Part shown: in pieces, positions 8,559-16,066 of the stretch
How the letters are laid out: each line of letters starts with the position of its first letter
How positions within the stretch are numbered: position 1 is the first letter of the stretch
NCBI GenBank assembly: GCA_012517735.1
Contig: JAAYUK010000143.1
Span: forward strand, 1 to 51,135
Source of the DNA: Nitrospiraceae bacterium
GTDB taxonomy: Bacteria > Nitrospirota > Thermodesulfovibrionia > Thermodesulfovibrionales > Dissulfurispiraceae
Reading direction: 5' to 3'
Length of the DNA: 51,135 nucleotides
Made by a program: the position numbers and the translations under genes
The notes under the pieces: model-generated
What the model saw: the letters and a program-made list of their open reading frames with translations, nothing else
What the model was told of the DNA's origin: nothing
Databases searched by the model: none

Positions 8559-9458
8559 CTACGCATACCGTTTGTCAGCAATTTTTATGAATGAACGTGC
8601 TGCGGCAGACAGATACCGGTCTCTATGATGTATAAGATAAAATGTTCGTACGAGCGGAGGGCCTTCCATACTTATTTTTCTGAGCGTCTTGCTTGCTAAC
8701 TCTTTTGCAACCACATGCCGGGAAAGTATTGATATGCCTAAATTTGCTTCGACCGCCCGTTTGACTCCTTCGGTCGTGCCGAATTCCATAGCATGATGGA
8801 GTGTGATGTGAGACCCGGCCAGAAACGAGAGTATGTTGTCGCGGGTGCCTGATCCCTCGCGGGAAAGCAGAAAAGTTTGATCAGACAATTCGACGAGAGA
8901 AACAGGTTTCTTTCTCAGAGCCCATGGATGTTTATTGGATACGACCAGCAGCAAGATGTCTTTTCTGAATAGCGTCGTCGACAATGAGCGATTTTCAGGT
9001 TGATGGCCAACAATGCCAATTTCAAGCGAGTTGTTCAATACCTGTTTTTCTATCAGATGGCTGTGCGAAATGTCCGTGACAATCTCCACGCATGGGTATG
9101 CAGTTTTAAATGTCGCCAGCAAGTTCGGAAGCAAATATGTCCCGATGGTCATACTCGCACCAATTTTCAGTACTCCATACTGAAGGTTTTTCAGGTCACG
9201 GATTCTGTTTCCCGACTGAGCGAGTATTTCGAACATGGCCCCGGTTGCTTGAAAGAGCACCTCTCCGGCCTGCGTGAGCACCACTTTTTTCCCCAGCCGG
9301 TCAAAGAGGCGTGTCCCATAACATTCTTCGAGTTCTTTAATATGCTTGCTGATGCCGGGCTGAGTGAGGTTGAGGCACTCAGCTGCTCTGGTAAAGCTCA
9401 ATATCTTGGCAACAGTGTGAAAGACGCGCAATTGATTGAGGTTCAGCGTGTTAAGCAT
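8559..9458 (-). CDS. LysR-family transcriptional regulator
   Basis: LTTR of 299 residues with the standard layout: an N-terminal winged helix-turn-helix (about 5-63; LSFTRAAECLNLTQPGISKHIKELE) and a periplasmic-binding-protein-like effector domain (about 90-295). It resembles the CysB/CbbR side of the family, but the effector cannot be read from sequence. It is transcribed away from the 9611-11684 genes with a 152-bp shared upstream region, the classic LTTR arrangement, so it probably controls them and itself. Its base composition is AT-richer than the flanking core genes, like the island it faces. Confidence 0.88.
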   Translation of the reverse strand: MLNTLNLNQLRVFHTVAKILSFTRAAECLNLTQPGISKHIKELEECYGTRLFDRLGKKVVLTQAGEVLFQATGAMFEILAQSGNRIRDLKNLQYGVLKIGASMTIGTYLLPNLLATFKTAYPCVEIVTDISHSHLIEKQVLNNSLEIGIVGHQPENRSLSTTLFRKDILLLVVSNKHPWALRKKPVSLVELSDQTFLLSREGSGTRDNILSFLAGSHITLHHAMEFGTTEGVKRAVEANLGISILSRHVVAKELASKTLRKISMEGPPLVRTFYLIHHRDRYLSAAARSFIKIADKRYA

Positions 9459-9467
9459 AACTCAATA

Positions 9468-9522
9468 TTATCATAACGGTAAAAATAAGTCATTTGAATT
9501 ATGTATGAAATCGAATTACGAT
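9468..9522 (+). promoter_or_regulatory. Candidate promoter and LysR-type site upstream of the 9611 gene
   Basis: TTGAAT (9494-9499), 17 bp, TACGAT (9517-9522) is a moderate sigma70-type promoter. Upstream, TTAT-N13-ATAA (9468-9488) is a weak dyad of the kind LysR proteins bind. The divergent regulator supports the reading, but neither element is strong. Confidence 0.35.
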
Positions 9523-9610
9523 AGCAGTCAAGAAAAACGTATACGTTGTTTCAGGGCTCGACTGTTCAGAGCAGGTCGGTGGAACATGAAAAAAGGAGGA
9601 CGAAAAGAAG

Positions 9611-10357
9611 ATGCAGACAGGAAAAATAACGCGGCGAGAACTGCTGATTGGAAGCAGCGTGATGGCACTTGGTGCACTTTCATCCAGTGCGCATTCAGCG
9701 TTTTTGCCGAATTCCGGAGGCGTTGGATTTCCGCTCCCATGGCCGTACAAAAAGATCGATCCACAAGAAGCAGCAAGCATCAGCTATAACGGGTTCTACA
9801 CTGCTGCGTGTTGCTACGGGACAGCTAAAGGGATATTGATGCCCCTTCAACGTCTCGTGGGGGAGCCTTACACACTCGTTCCTCTTCCTGAGGCGATCGC
9901 GTCTGGTCGTGGAGGAATAGCTGGATGGGGTACAACGTGTGGTGCACTTGTCGGTGCTGCGGTTGTTGCCGGGTTTATTGCGCCGCTTGATGCGGCGGAG
10001 TCAATAATCAGGGATCTGTTTCATTGGTTTGGAGAAACATCATTCCCAATATATGAACCGGTCAGCGCTAAAAACGTAGTGAGGACAAGGAGCGCAAGTA
10101 ACTCGCCACTCTGCCATATTGCTGCGGGTAAGTGGTGTAAAAAAGCTGGGAAGCCGTTTAAGCATCCTGAACGGGAGGAATGGTGTGCCAGACTGACTGC
10201 TGACGTCACAGCGCAAGCCGTTACCTTGCTCAACTCCTGGAGCGAAGGGACTCTCGGGTCTGGACGCAGGAATCCAAGAACTGTGTATGGCGCGCCCGCC
10301 CAGTATAACTGTTTGGAATGTCATTCGGGAGGAGTTCCCGAAATGAAAAAGCCGTGA
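9611..10357 (+). CDS. Tat-exported C_GCAxxG_C_C protein with CxxCH, split-Soret cytochrome-like
   Basis: Predicted periplasmic redox protein of 248 residues. The N-terminus is a twin-arginine signal (TRRELLIGS, then a hydrophobic stretch to about 31). The body carries the four-cysteine pattern of the C_GCAxxG_C_C family: Cys67/68 in CCYGTAKG, Cys110 in GWGTTCGA, Cys168 in SPLCH and Cys192. A single CxxCH (234-238, CLECH) near the C-terminus could bind heme c. From memory the closest characterised protein is the split-Soret cytochrome c of Desulfovibrio, a dimeric heme and iron-sulfur protein of similar length. Electron donor and substrate are unknown. The start is ATG 9611, with AAAAGAAG upstream; GGAGG lies further back. 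It leads the island facing the LysR gene and has a paralog at 10923. Confidence 0.7.
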   Translation: MQTGKITRRELLIGSSVMALGALSSSAHSAFLPNSGGVGFPLPWPYKKIDPQEAASISYNGFYTAACCYGTAKGILMPLQRLVGEPYTLVPLPEAIASGRGGIAGWGTTCGALVGAAVVAGFIAPLDAAESIIRDLFHWFGETSFPIYEPVSAKNVVRTRSASNSPLCHIAAGKWCKKAGKPFKHPEREEWCARLTADVTAQAVTLLNSWSEGTLGSGRRNPRTVYGAPAQYNCLECHSGGVPEMKKP

Positions 10358-10401
10358 CGGTCTGTTGCGGTAAATATGTTTTTCATACAAGAGGAGGGAA
10401 A

Positions 10402-10794
10402 ATGTACCAAGCATCAGTGGAGAATGTCGGCGGCTCAAAAAATTACGCAACGACCCGGGACTCGGGATTTGTCATTGATACGGAGGGGGCCGGATCAAAT
10501 CCGGTTGACGCATTTCTGGCAGGACTGTGCGGCTGCATGGCGCATGAGCTCTGTGAGTATCTCCGGCTCGCTGGAATGCCAAACAGTGGTTTTTCGATCA
10601 GGGCTGAAGGCATCCTTGCAACAGAAGGAACATATCTGTCGGATATTGGAGTTTCCATTGCTTTGAAATTAAACCTGCTTGATGAGCAAAGAAAAAAAGA
10701 ATTGCTGGAGTATGTTCAACGCTGCAAGCTGTTTAATACTCTGAAGCGAGGCACGCATATTGAAGCGCATCTTGTAGAGGAGGTGCTGGTATAG
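10402..10794 (+). CDS. OsmC-family protein (130 aa)
   Basis: Small alpha/beta protein of the OsmC/Ohr superfamily, many of which reduce organic hydroperoxides with a cysteine pair. The first cysteine region is NPVDAFLAGLCGCMAHELC; the second is in RCKLFNTLKRG, the position of the usual CPVxxTL motif, so both redox cysteines appear to be kept. GAGGAGGG precedes ATG 10402. It lies 44 bp after the first C_GCAxxG gene and is probably cotranscribed with it. Its placement between the two paralogs suggests a thiol or sulfur function tied to them, but this is inference. Confidence 0.8.
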   Translation: MYQASVENVGGSKNYATTRDSGFVIDTEGAGSNPVDAFLAGLCGCMAHELCEYLRLAGMPNSGFSIRAEGILATEGTYLSDIGVSIALKLNLLDEQRKKELLEYVQRCKLFNTLKRGTHIEAHLVEEVLV

Positions 10795-10837
10795 GAATCA
10801 TACTGGGGAGGCACGTTCTTTTGTGCAAAGGGAGAAA

Positions 10838-10871
10838 TGAGGAGCCGGTAGTGCTTTCTGCCGACTCCTCA
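10838..10871 (+). terminator. Hairpin between the OsmC gene and the second paralog
   Basis: A 13-bp arm, TGAGGAGCCGGTA (10838-10850), pairs with TGCCGACTCCTCA (10859-10871) with one mismatch and one wobble, and is followed by a T-rich stretch (TTATTCTTTT). It could act as a partial terminator or attenuator that lowers expression of the 10923 gene. Confidence 0.5.
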
Positions 10872-10922
10872 AAGCTTATTCTTTTCGTCCAAGGGGTCAC
10901 GTGGTGATGGAGGATATACTGC

Positions 10923-11684
10923 ATGCATAATAATCATGATCTATCCCGCAGAAAAATACTTGTGAGTATTGCAGCAGGCTGTGCGCTTGCAACACAGGGA
11001 AACAGTATCTTTTCCAATGCAGAGGTCAGGACCGTTGCAGCGGGGAAATGGCCATGGCCATATGTGAAGTTAGATCCGGCGGATACTGCGGAACTTGCCT
11101 ATCATGAGTGGTATCGGGTATTTTGTGGCGGCGCTGTTATCAGTAGTGTTTTTTCTCAGTTGAGGGAAAAGGTAGGCGAGCCGTACCGGTCATTCCCGGT
11201 TGACGCGTTTGTTTTTCTTGAAGGAGGGATTGCCGGATGGGGAACCATTTGTGGCTCAAATGCCGGTGCCAACATTGTTAGCAATCTTATTATCGGACCA
11301 CGGATTGCCGATTCGGATGACGGGGTGCTAATAGGGAGTGAGGTGATGCAATGGTATTCCGATGCTCAAATGCCGGTGTATACGCCGAAAGTTCCCAGAT
11401 TTCCCGGGACAATTCCGAAAACGAAAAGTGACTCTCCATTATGTCACATATCGGTAGGGAGATGGATGAAAGCTGCCGGTAAGCCGCTGAAGAGTCCGGA
11501 GCGTCGTCATCGTTGTGCATCAGTCGCGGCAAGTGTTGCATATCGTCTTGTTGAGTTGCTGAATGCGTGGCATGAAGACCAATATGACAGTACCGTGGAA
11601 AGCTCTTCGGCTATCTATGGCGTATACACACAAGGGAATTGTGCGGATTGTCACGGCAGCAGTATTCCGACACTTTCCCGGTAA
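10923..11684 (+). CDS. Second Tat-exported C_GCAxxG_C_C protein with CxxCH
   Basis: A 253-residue paralog of the 9611 product. It has a Tat signal (LSRRKILV) and the same landmarks: WPWPYVKLDP, VGEPY, GGIAGWGTICG, SPLCHI, AGKP.K.PER and a C-terminal CADCH (240-244). The four family cysteines (68, 110, 174, 198) align with those of the first copy; Cys67 and Cys176 of the first copy are absent. The two may form a heterodimer, since the split-Soret cytochrome is dimeric, but that is inference. A GGAGG lies upstream of ATG 10923. Codon use looks AT-richer than the nuo and mot regions. Confidence 0.7.
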   Translation: MHNNHDLSRRKILVSIAAGCALATQGNSIFSNAEVRTVAAGKWPWPYVKLDPADTAELAYHEWYRVFCGGAVISSVFSQLREKVGEPYRSFPVDAFVFLEGGIAGWGTICGSNAGANIVSNLIIGPRIADSDDGVLIGSEVMQWYSDAQMPVYTPKVPRFPGTIPKTKSDSPLCHISVGRWMKAAGKPLKSPERRHRCASVAASVAYRLVELLNAWHEDQYDSTVESSSAIYGVYTQGNCADCHGSSIPTLSR

Positions 11685-11752
11685 AAAATATAAAATAACA
11701 GTCTGAGTGTTAGCTTGAAACCAGAATGTCATACTGATAGCTTGCGGTATAC

Positions 11753-12070
11753 ATGCAAACAACGAGGGTGCTTTTGAAAAACGTTGATGATGTGAATATC
11801 CCCGAAGAGATATACTGGTGCGTTTATGTTCTCAGATGTCGCGGTAACTATCTTTACACCGGATTGACGAATAATCTCGAAAAACGCCTTCGCGATCATG
11901 AGCGCGGCAGCGGCAGCAAATTTGTGCGTTCCCGCAGACCCTTTGAGCTGGTCAGGGTAATTCCATGCGTAACCCCTGCGGAAGCGAGAAAGCTCGAGGC
12001 CGCTCTGAAGAAGATGCGACGGAGTGAAAAAATGGAACGGCTGGGACTTATGTTTGAGCCGATACATTGA
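11753..12070 (+). CDS. GIY-YIG domain protein (UPF0213/YhbQ-like)
   Basis: A single GIY-YIG nuclease-like domain of about 80 residues. CVYVLRC..NYLYTGLTNNLEKRLRDHERG.GSKFVR gives the two signature strands, the catalytic-type Tyr and Arg and the His. A family glutamate position may be E in ARKLEAALK. Such short stand-alone proteins (YhbQ, UPF0213) are common and mostly uncharacterised. The ATG at 11753 lacks a good ribosome site; a TTG at 11774 with GAGG upstream would remove seven residues and may be the real start. The stop codon abuts the left end of repeat copy 2. Confidence 0.82.
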   Translation: MQTTRVLLKNVDDVNIPEEIYWCVYVLRCRGNYLYTGLTNNLEKRLRDHERGSGSKFVRSRRPFELVRVIPCVTPAEARKLEAALKKMRRSEKMERLGLMFEPIH

Positions 12071-12259
12071 ACCCAAAAATGTCATTGGATTCGATCACAA
12101 GCGCTCAGAGCCTGGCTGGACTGGCAACAGAGCGGATTTATTCGGCGAAGCGGCACATACAGGACGGATGTGCCAGGCGAATACCTCGGAGGACGGCTGG
12201 ATGCCGTACGAGAATGAGCGGCGTTGCCCGTCCAGCCGGCCTAATGACAATTCTGGGTT
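12070..12259 (+). repeat. Dispersed 190-bp inverted-repeat element, copy 2 (complete)
   Basis: Complete MITE-like element. The termini are AACCCAAAAATGTCATT (12070-12086) and AATGACAATTCTGGGTT (12243-12259), inverted repeats matching at 15 of 17 positions. Further in, CTGGCTGGACTGGCAAC pairs imperfectly with GTTGCCCGTCCAGCCGG. Two internal hairpins are visible: one built on GGCACAT/ATGTGCC, the other on GACGGC-TGGAT-GCCGTA with flanking pairs. No open frame encodes a transposase. No clear target-site duplication is seen. Copies at 1-85 and 46353-46541 share the sequence. Confidence 0.88.
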
Positions 12260-12286
12260 GAAAATCGAATGATACTGCAGCATAAC
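12258..12286 (+). promoter_or_regulatory. Candidate promoter at the right edge of repeat copy 2
   Basis: TTGAAA (12258-12263), 17 bp, CATAAC (12281-12286). The first two bases of the -35 box belong to the repeat terminus, so insertion may have created or altered a promoter driving the DsbC-like gene. Confidence 0.35.
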
Positions 12287-12318
12287 ATGATGTGCGTAGC
12301 TATGCGGAGGAGGATGTG

Positions 12319-13092
12319 ATGAAACAGCTGGTTGGATTGATGCTCATGATTGGTATATCCATGCTGTATGTTCAGATTGCGTTTGCAGCGGAGGGTTGCG
12401 GACATGAGTGTGCATCCTGCCATGCGCTGTCAAAAGAAGATGCGCAGAAGGCGATTGCGAAGTTGCCCGGGACAAAAGTCCTCCGTGTGGCTGATGCGCC
12501 GGTGCGCGGTCTCTGGGAGCTTTCGGTCGAGCAGTCGGGGAAAAAGAAAGTCCTCTACCTTGATTACGGCAAGCAGAATATCATTCAGGGCAAGATTATC
12601 AGTATGAATGGAAAGGAAGCGCAGCCAAAAAAGACGGATGACGGTAGGGTTGATATGAAAGGGTTGGATTACTCCGGAGCATTGATTCTCGGAGATCAAT
12701 CCGCAGCGAACCGTGTTGCAGTATTTACCGACCCAAACTGCCCGCACTGTCGGATGTTTCACGATGAAATGAACAAGATAGTACAAAAACGGAAGGATAT
12801 TGCTTTCGTGATCTTCCTGTATCCACTGAATCCGAATCCGGCGTCGGATTCCTACATGCTATCCCAGTCGGTTGTCTGTGAGCGTTCGTTGAAGTTGCTC
12901 GATGATGCCTACCATGGAATTACTGTGCCACAAAAGTCATGTGCCGGGGGGCTGATCGAAAAAAATATTGCCCTGGGGCGGAAATATCGCATTGACGGGA
13001 CACCGGCTATTGTTTTCCCGAATGGCAGAATCAATTTCGGCGCTCTGCAGGAAAAGAATTTCCTGAATTTGTTTGAAAAGAATCGTCGTTAG
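12319..13092 (+). CDS. DsbC/DsbG-like thiol:disulfide protein with N-terminal CxxCH
   Basis: Predicted periplasmic thiol:disulfide isomerase or reductase of 257 residues. A signal peptide (about 1-23, ending AFAAE) is followed by a CxxCH (31-35, CASCH), then a DsbC-type linker or dimerisation segment, and a thioredoxin-fold domain with CPHC (141-144) and the cis-proline at TP (228-229). Two further cysteines (187, 208) sit where DsbC has its structural pair. CxxCH could bind heme c or act as a second redox thiol pair. The start is ATG 12319 (GGAGGAGG upstream); an open frame 27 bp longer lacks a site. Partners might be a DsbD-type reductase, not in this window. Confidence 0.8.
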   Translation: MKQLVGLMLMIGISMLYVQIAFAAEGCGHECASCHALSKEDAQKAIAKLPGTKVLRVADAPVRGLWELSVEQSGKKKVLYLDYGKQNIIQGKIISMNGKEAQPKKTDDGRVDMKGLDYSGALILGDQSAANRVAVFTDPNCPHCRMFHDEMNKIVQKRKDIAFVIFLYPLNPNPASDSYMLSQSVVCERSLKLLDDAYHGITVPQKSCAGGLIEKNIALGRKYRIDGTPAIVFPNGRINFGALQEKNFLNLFEKNRR

Positions 13093-13189
13093 CGTGCTCC
13101 GCAATCATGATCTCTGTGTGTGGTTGGGATACCCCGACCGCACAGCTGTCGAGATCCTTCCCAGCCTGCTGGAAGTCCAAAAAAAACCT

Positions 13190-14710
13190 TTATCTGTTGC
13201 AAAAAAAAGGCGCGTGATTTGATGTGAAGAACGGCGGATCGTTTTTCACAACGGCGGCGATGGCCGGATTGCGCCTGAACTCTTCGTTGAGAAAGCGTCT
13301 GACCTCCCTGCGATTCCATCCGGCAGGGTGAGCAAAGTCAGTATAGAGCGAAAGGTCTCCTTCATAAAAACTGCCGGTTCCATAGCGTTCGGCATCGGGA
13401 GTTCCGACCGGCATGTTGAAGATCGCCAGATTCAAAAAGGTGATGGCATGCGCATGCTGTTCTGTGAACGAGAGTGTCTTCAGGGCTTCCTTGCGGGTTT
13501 CCACAGGAGTTCCGAAGAGCAGGTATGCATAGGTTGCTATTCCGGTGTTTTTGAGGGTTCTGAGAGCCGCTGAGGCGGTGGCAAGATCTACTCCCTTGCT
13601 GAGCGCATCCAGCACCCCCTGGTCACCAGATTCGATGCCGAGCTTGAGCATGACGCACCCCGATGTTTTCAGTGCCCTGACGTAATCAGGATCGGCAAGA
13701 TCTTTGCCGATACGCACAAATCCATACCATGGCGCTCCAGGAGGAGCAGCGATCAGGGCGTGCATGAGTGCGGGGCTGAGCGCGTTGTCCAGAAAGTGAA
13801 TCAAGAGCGGGTGGTGTTGTTGCACAAGCTGTTTCACCTCTTCTGCAGCCCGCGCGGCAGCGATCGGCATGTAGCGGTTGTCTTCGGCATGTTCGGGACA
13901 GAAAGAACAGCGGTTCCAGAGGCACCCGCTGGAAGCACTGTACGGAAGAACAGGACCGGGAGCGAGATACTCATAGAGCGGCAACGACGAATAGTCAGGA
14001 GCATGCGGCTTGTCTGTTTCGTGAATCCCGGCGAGGCCAAGCAGCGCTGCTTCCCCCGGGCCTTCGATACAGCAATCGATCAATCCGGAAAACGGCGCAT
14101 TCCATCCGGGTCGTCTCATCCACGATGTCATGAGTCCGCCTCCGCAGGCGATTTTGAGGTGCGGCCAGGTGTTTCGCAGAAACCCGATCATGGCGAATGC
14201 GGTGAGCGCCTGACTGAGATACGAAAGGGACATGCCGACAACTGACGGATGATTCTTCTCGACAAGCGCCCGCAGGCGCATGCTGAAATACGGATAGAAC
14301 GGATTCTGTTCCGGATGCTGTGCCGACCGGAGCAGATCCGAACTGCGAAGCGGAGAGAGGGCAGGATCCTGATAGTTTGCGATGCCGGCGATCCCCGAGC
14401 TTTGGTGCTCCAGAGCCCGGTTGAGGTCGATGACCGCACGTTTGTACCGATCTGGAGAGCGGTAGGTTGCTGCTGATCCGACGGCGGCGAGATTTCGGTC
14501 ATGGTTGCGCATGGCCCGGGAAGTCCAGGTGTCGGGCGGCTCATCAGGCATGGTGCGGCGGAGCAGATGGAGCATGCCTTCCAGATTGGCGTCCAGAAGG
14601 GTGCACGGTATTTTATGCGCTGAGAGCGCTCCCGCCAGACGCGCAATGCCGGCCGGAGGTTCCGAGGGCTTCGCTACAGGCGGGTGGATCAGCAGCATGT
14701 GATCATTCAA
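13190..14710 (-). CDS. B12-binding-type radical SAM protein
   Basis: Radical SAM enzyme of 506 residues, of the class with an N-terminal cobalamin-binding-like Rossmann domain (about 1-230; LLIHPPVAKPSEPPAGIARLAG, then a Gly-rich CGGGLM segment). The radical SAM barrel follows with cysteines 263, 268 and 271 (GCLWNRCSFC), i.e. CX4CX2C spacing rather than CX3CX2C; the GIESGDQGVLDALSKG segment is the usual SAM-binding strand region. Substrate unknown; such enzymes methylate or rearrange small molecules, lipids or cofactors. It is 36 bp downstream of an OsmC gene and probably in one operon with it. ATG 14710 has a weak ribosome site; ATG 14698 is an alternative. Confidence 0.82.
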   Translation of the reverse strand: MNDHMLLIHPPVAKPSEPPAGIARLAGALSAHKIPCTLLDANLEGMLHLLRRTMPDEPPDTWTSRAMRNHDRNLAAVGSAATYRSPDRYKRAVIDLNRALEHQSSGIAGIANYQDPALSPLRSSDLLRSAQHPEQNPFYPYFSMRLRALVEKNHPSVVGMSLSYLSQALTAFAMIGFLRNTWPHLKIACGGGLMTSWMRRPGWNAPFSGLIDCCIEGPGEAALLGLAGIHETDKPHAPDYSSLPLYEYLAPGPVLPYSASSGCLWNRCSFCPEHAEDNRYMPIAAARAAEEVKQLVQQHHPLLIHFLDNALSPALMHALIAAPPGAPWYGFVRIGKDLADPDYVRALKTSGCVMLKLGIESGDQGVLDALSKGVDLATASAALRTLKNTGIATYAYLLFGTPVETRKEALKTLSFTEQHAHAITFLNLAIFNMPVGTPDAERYGTGSFYEGDLSLYTDFAHPAGWNRREVRRFLNEEFRRNPAIAAVVKNDPPFFTSNHAPFFCNR

Positions 14711-14746
14711 CTGCTACAGATGCTGAGGCACCGCCTTCCGGCGTGC

Positions 14747-15169
14747 TCATTGGTTCACAATTCTGTAGCGGAACGAGATTTTTGCTGAGTGCTCGAGAGT
14801 AGCCTTGACCGAGCAGTATTTCTCCATCGACAACTCCACGGCGTGTTTTACCGCCTCTTCGGAAACACGTTCACCCGTGATCACCCACTCGATGTCCATG
14901 CTCACACAACGGTGCGGATAGTCCGGCTCCAATTCTCCGCTGACATGAACCGTGCAGTCGGAAATCTTCTGCCGTTTTTTCCGGAGGACCGAAACGATGT
15001 CCATGCCCGAGCAGCTGCCGATGGCGACCGCGAGCAGTTCCATCGGACGCATGCCCATATTGGTGCCGCCGTCTTCCGGTGCTGCGTCAAGGACAATGGC
15101 GTGTCCTGTTCCTGATTCACCGACGAACTGCAGGCCGCCGGTCCATTTTACGGTAGCGGTAACGCTCAT
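14747..15169 (-). CDS. OsmC-family protein, YhfA-like (140 aa)
   Basis: OsmC superfamily protein. It shows the RPMELLAVAIGSCSGMDIVSVLRKKRQ helix with its cysteine and the second cysteine in KYCSVKATLEH, the pair expected for peroxide or thiol chemistry. It is closer to the YhfA branch than to Ohr. GGAGG lies five bases before ATG 15169, and a plausible promoter precedes it. The radical SAM gene follows 36 bp downstream. It is only distantly related to the OsmC gene at 10402. Confidence 0.85.
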   Translation of the reverse strand: MSVTATVKWTGGLQFVGESGTGHAIVLDAAPEDGGTNMGMRPMELLAVAIGSCSGMDIVSVLRKKRQKISDCTVHVSGELEPDYPHRCVSMDIEWVITGERVSEEAVKHAVELSMEKYCSVKATLEHSAKISFRYRIVNQ

Positions 15170-15195
15170 AACGACCTCCGGGGGAGTTATATTCT

Positions 15196-15225
15196 ATTAT
15201 GTGCGGCGTGGTGGGTAAACGGCAA
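15196..15225 (-). promoter_or_regulatory. Candidate sigma70-type promoter of the OsmC/radical SAM operon
   Basis: On the minus strand TTGCCG (15220-15225), 18 bp, CATAAT (15196-15201), about 27 bp before the start codon. Confidence 0.45.
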
Positions 15226-15280
15226 GCCGATGCCGCCGCTCTGGCCACCGTTGCTGATGTAGCGCGGAGAAACCGCAGAC

Positions 15281-16063
15281 TTACGGATGGGTAATCTGCA
15301 GACGCTGAATGGCAGAGGACTTTCCGGTAGCCGGATCAATTTCGATGACAACCGCGCAGAAAAGCGCCTTGCCCGAAGCCACTTCAAACTTGCGGGGCAT
15401 CTGGTTGAGAAACCGGGATATGATCTGCTCCCGGTCGATACCGATTACTGAGTTGACTGGACCGGTCATGCCGACATCAGTGATATAGGCGGTGCCTCCT
15501 GCGAGAATTGTTTCATCCGCGGTCTGCACATGCGTATGCGTTCCGACAACCGCGCTCACATTTCCGTCCATATAATGGCCGAAAGCGATTTTTTCGGAGG
15601 TTGCTTCCGCATGAAAATCGATGAGGATATTACGAGTGATTGCGCGCAGCCGTTCTACCTCAGCCTGCGCAGTCCGGAATGGGCAGTCGAGGCTGTGCAT
15701 GAAAATGCGGCCGGCGACATTCATAACGCCAAGTTGCTGGCCTCCCGGCAGGTTGAGCAGATATGAACCGGCACCGGGGACTCCGGGAGGGAAGTTGAGG
15801 GGGCGAAGGATCCGCGGTTCGCGCGGGATGTAGTCGACCGTCTCTTTTTTGTCCCAGACATGGTTGCCGGTGGTTATGACCTGGACTCCCATGGCGAAGA
15901 GCTCAAAAGCGGTAGACTCAGTGATACCGAAGCCGCCGGCGACATTTTCGCCGTTGGCAATGACCGCGTCAATCTTGTAGCGGCTGACGATGTTCGGCAG
16001 GAGCGCCCGGGTTGCAACCCGGCCGACCCTGCCGATAATATCGCCGATAAAGAGCAGCTTCAT
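15281..16063 (-). CDS. ymdB: YmdB-family metallophosphoesterase
   Basis: Calcineurin-like phosphoesterase of the TIGR00282 family; Bacillus YmdB hydrolyses 2',3'-cyclic nucleotides. The metal ligands are visible: FIGDIIGRVGR, NGENVAGGFG, TGNHVWDKKE, FHAEATSEK, GTHTHVQTADE. At 260 residues it is full length. It starts three bases after the rny stop, so the two are cotranscribed, an arrangement found in many phyla and consistent with linked RNA turnover. A cytoplasmic location is expected since no signal peptide is present. Confidence 0.92.
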   Translation of the reverse strand: MKLLFIGDIIGRVGRVATRALLPNIVSRYKIDAVIANGENVAGGFGITESTAFELFAMGVQVITTGNHVWDKKETVDYIPREPRILRPLNFPPGVPGAGSYLLNLPGGQQLGVMNVAGRIFMHSLDCPFRTAQAEVERLRAITRNILIDFHAEATSEKIAFGHYMDGNVSAVVGTHTHVQTADETILAGGTAYITDVGMTGPVNSVIGIDREQIISRFLNQMPRKFEVASGKALFCAVVIEIDPATGKSSAIQRLQITHP

Positions 16064-16066
16064 GCG

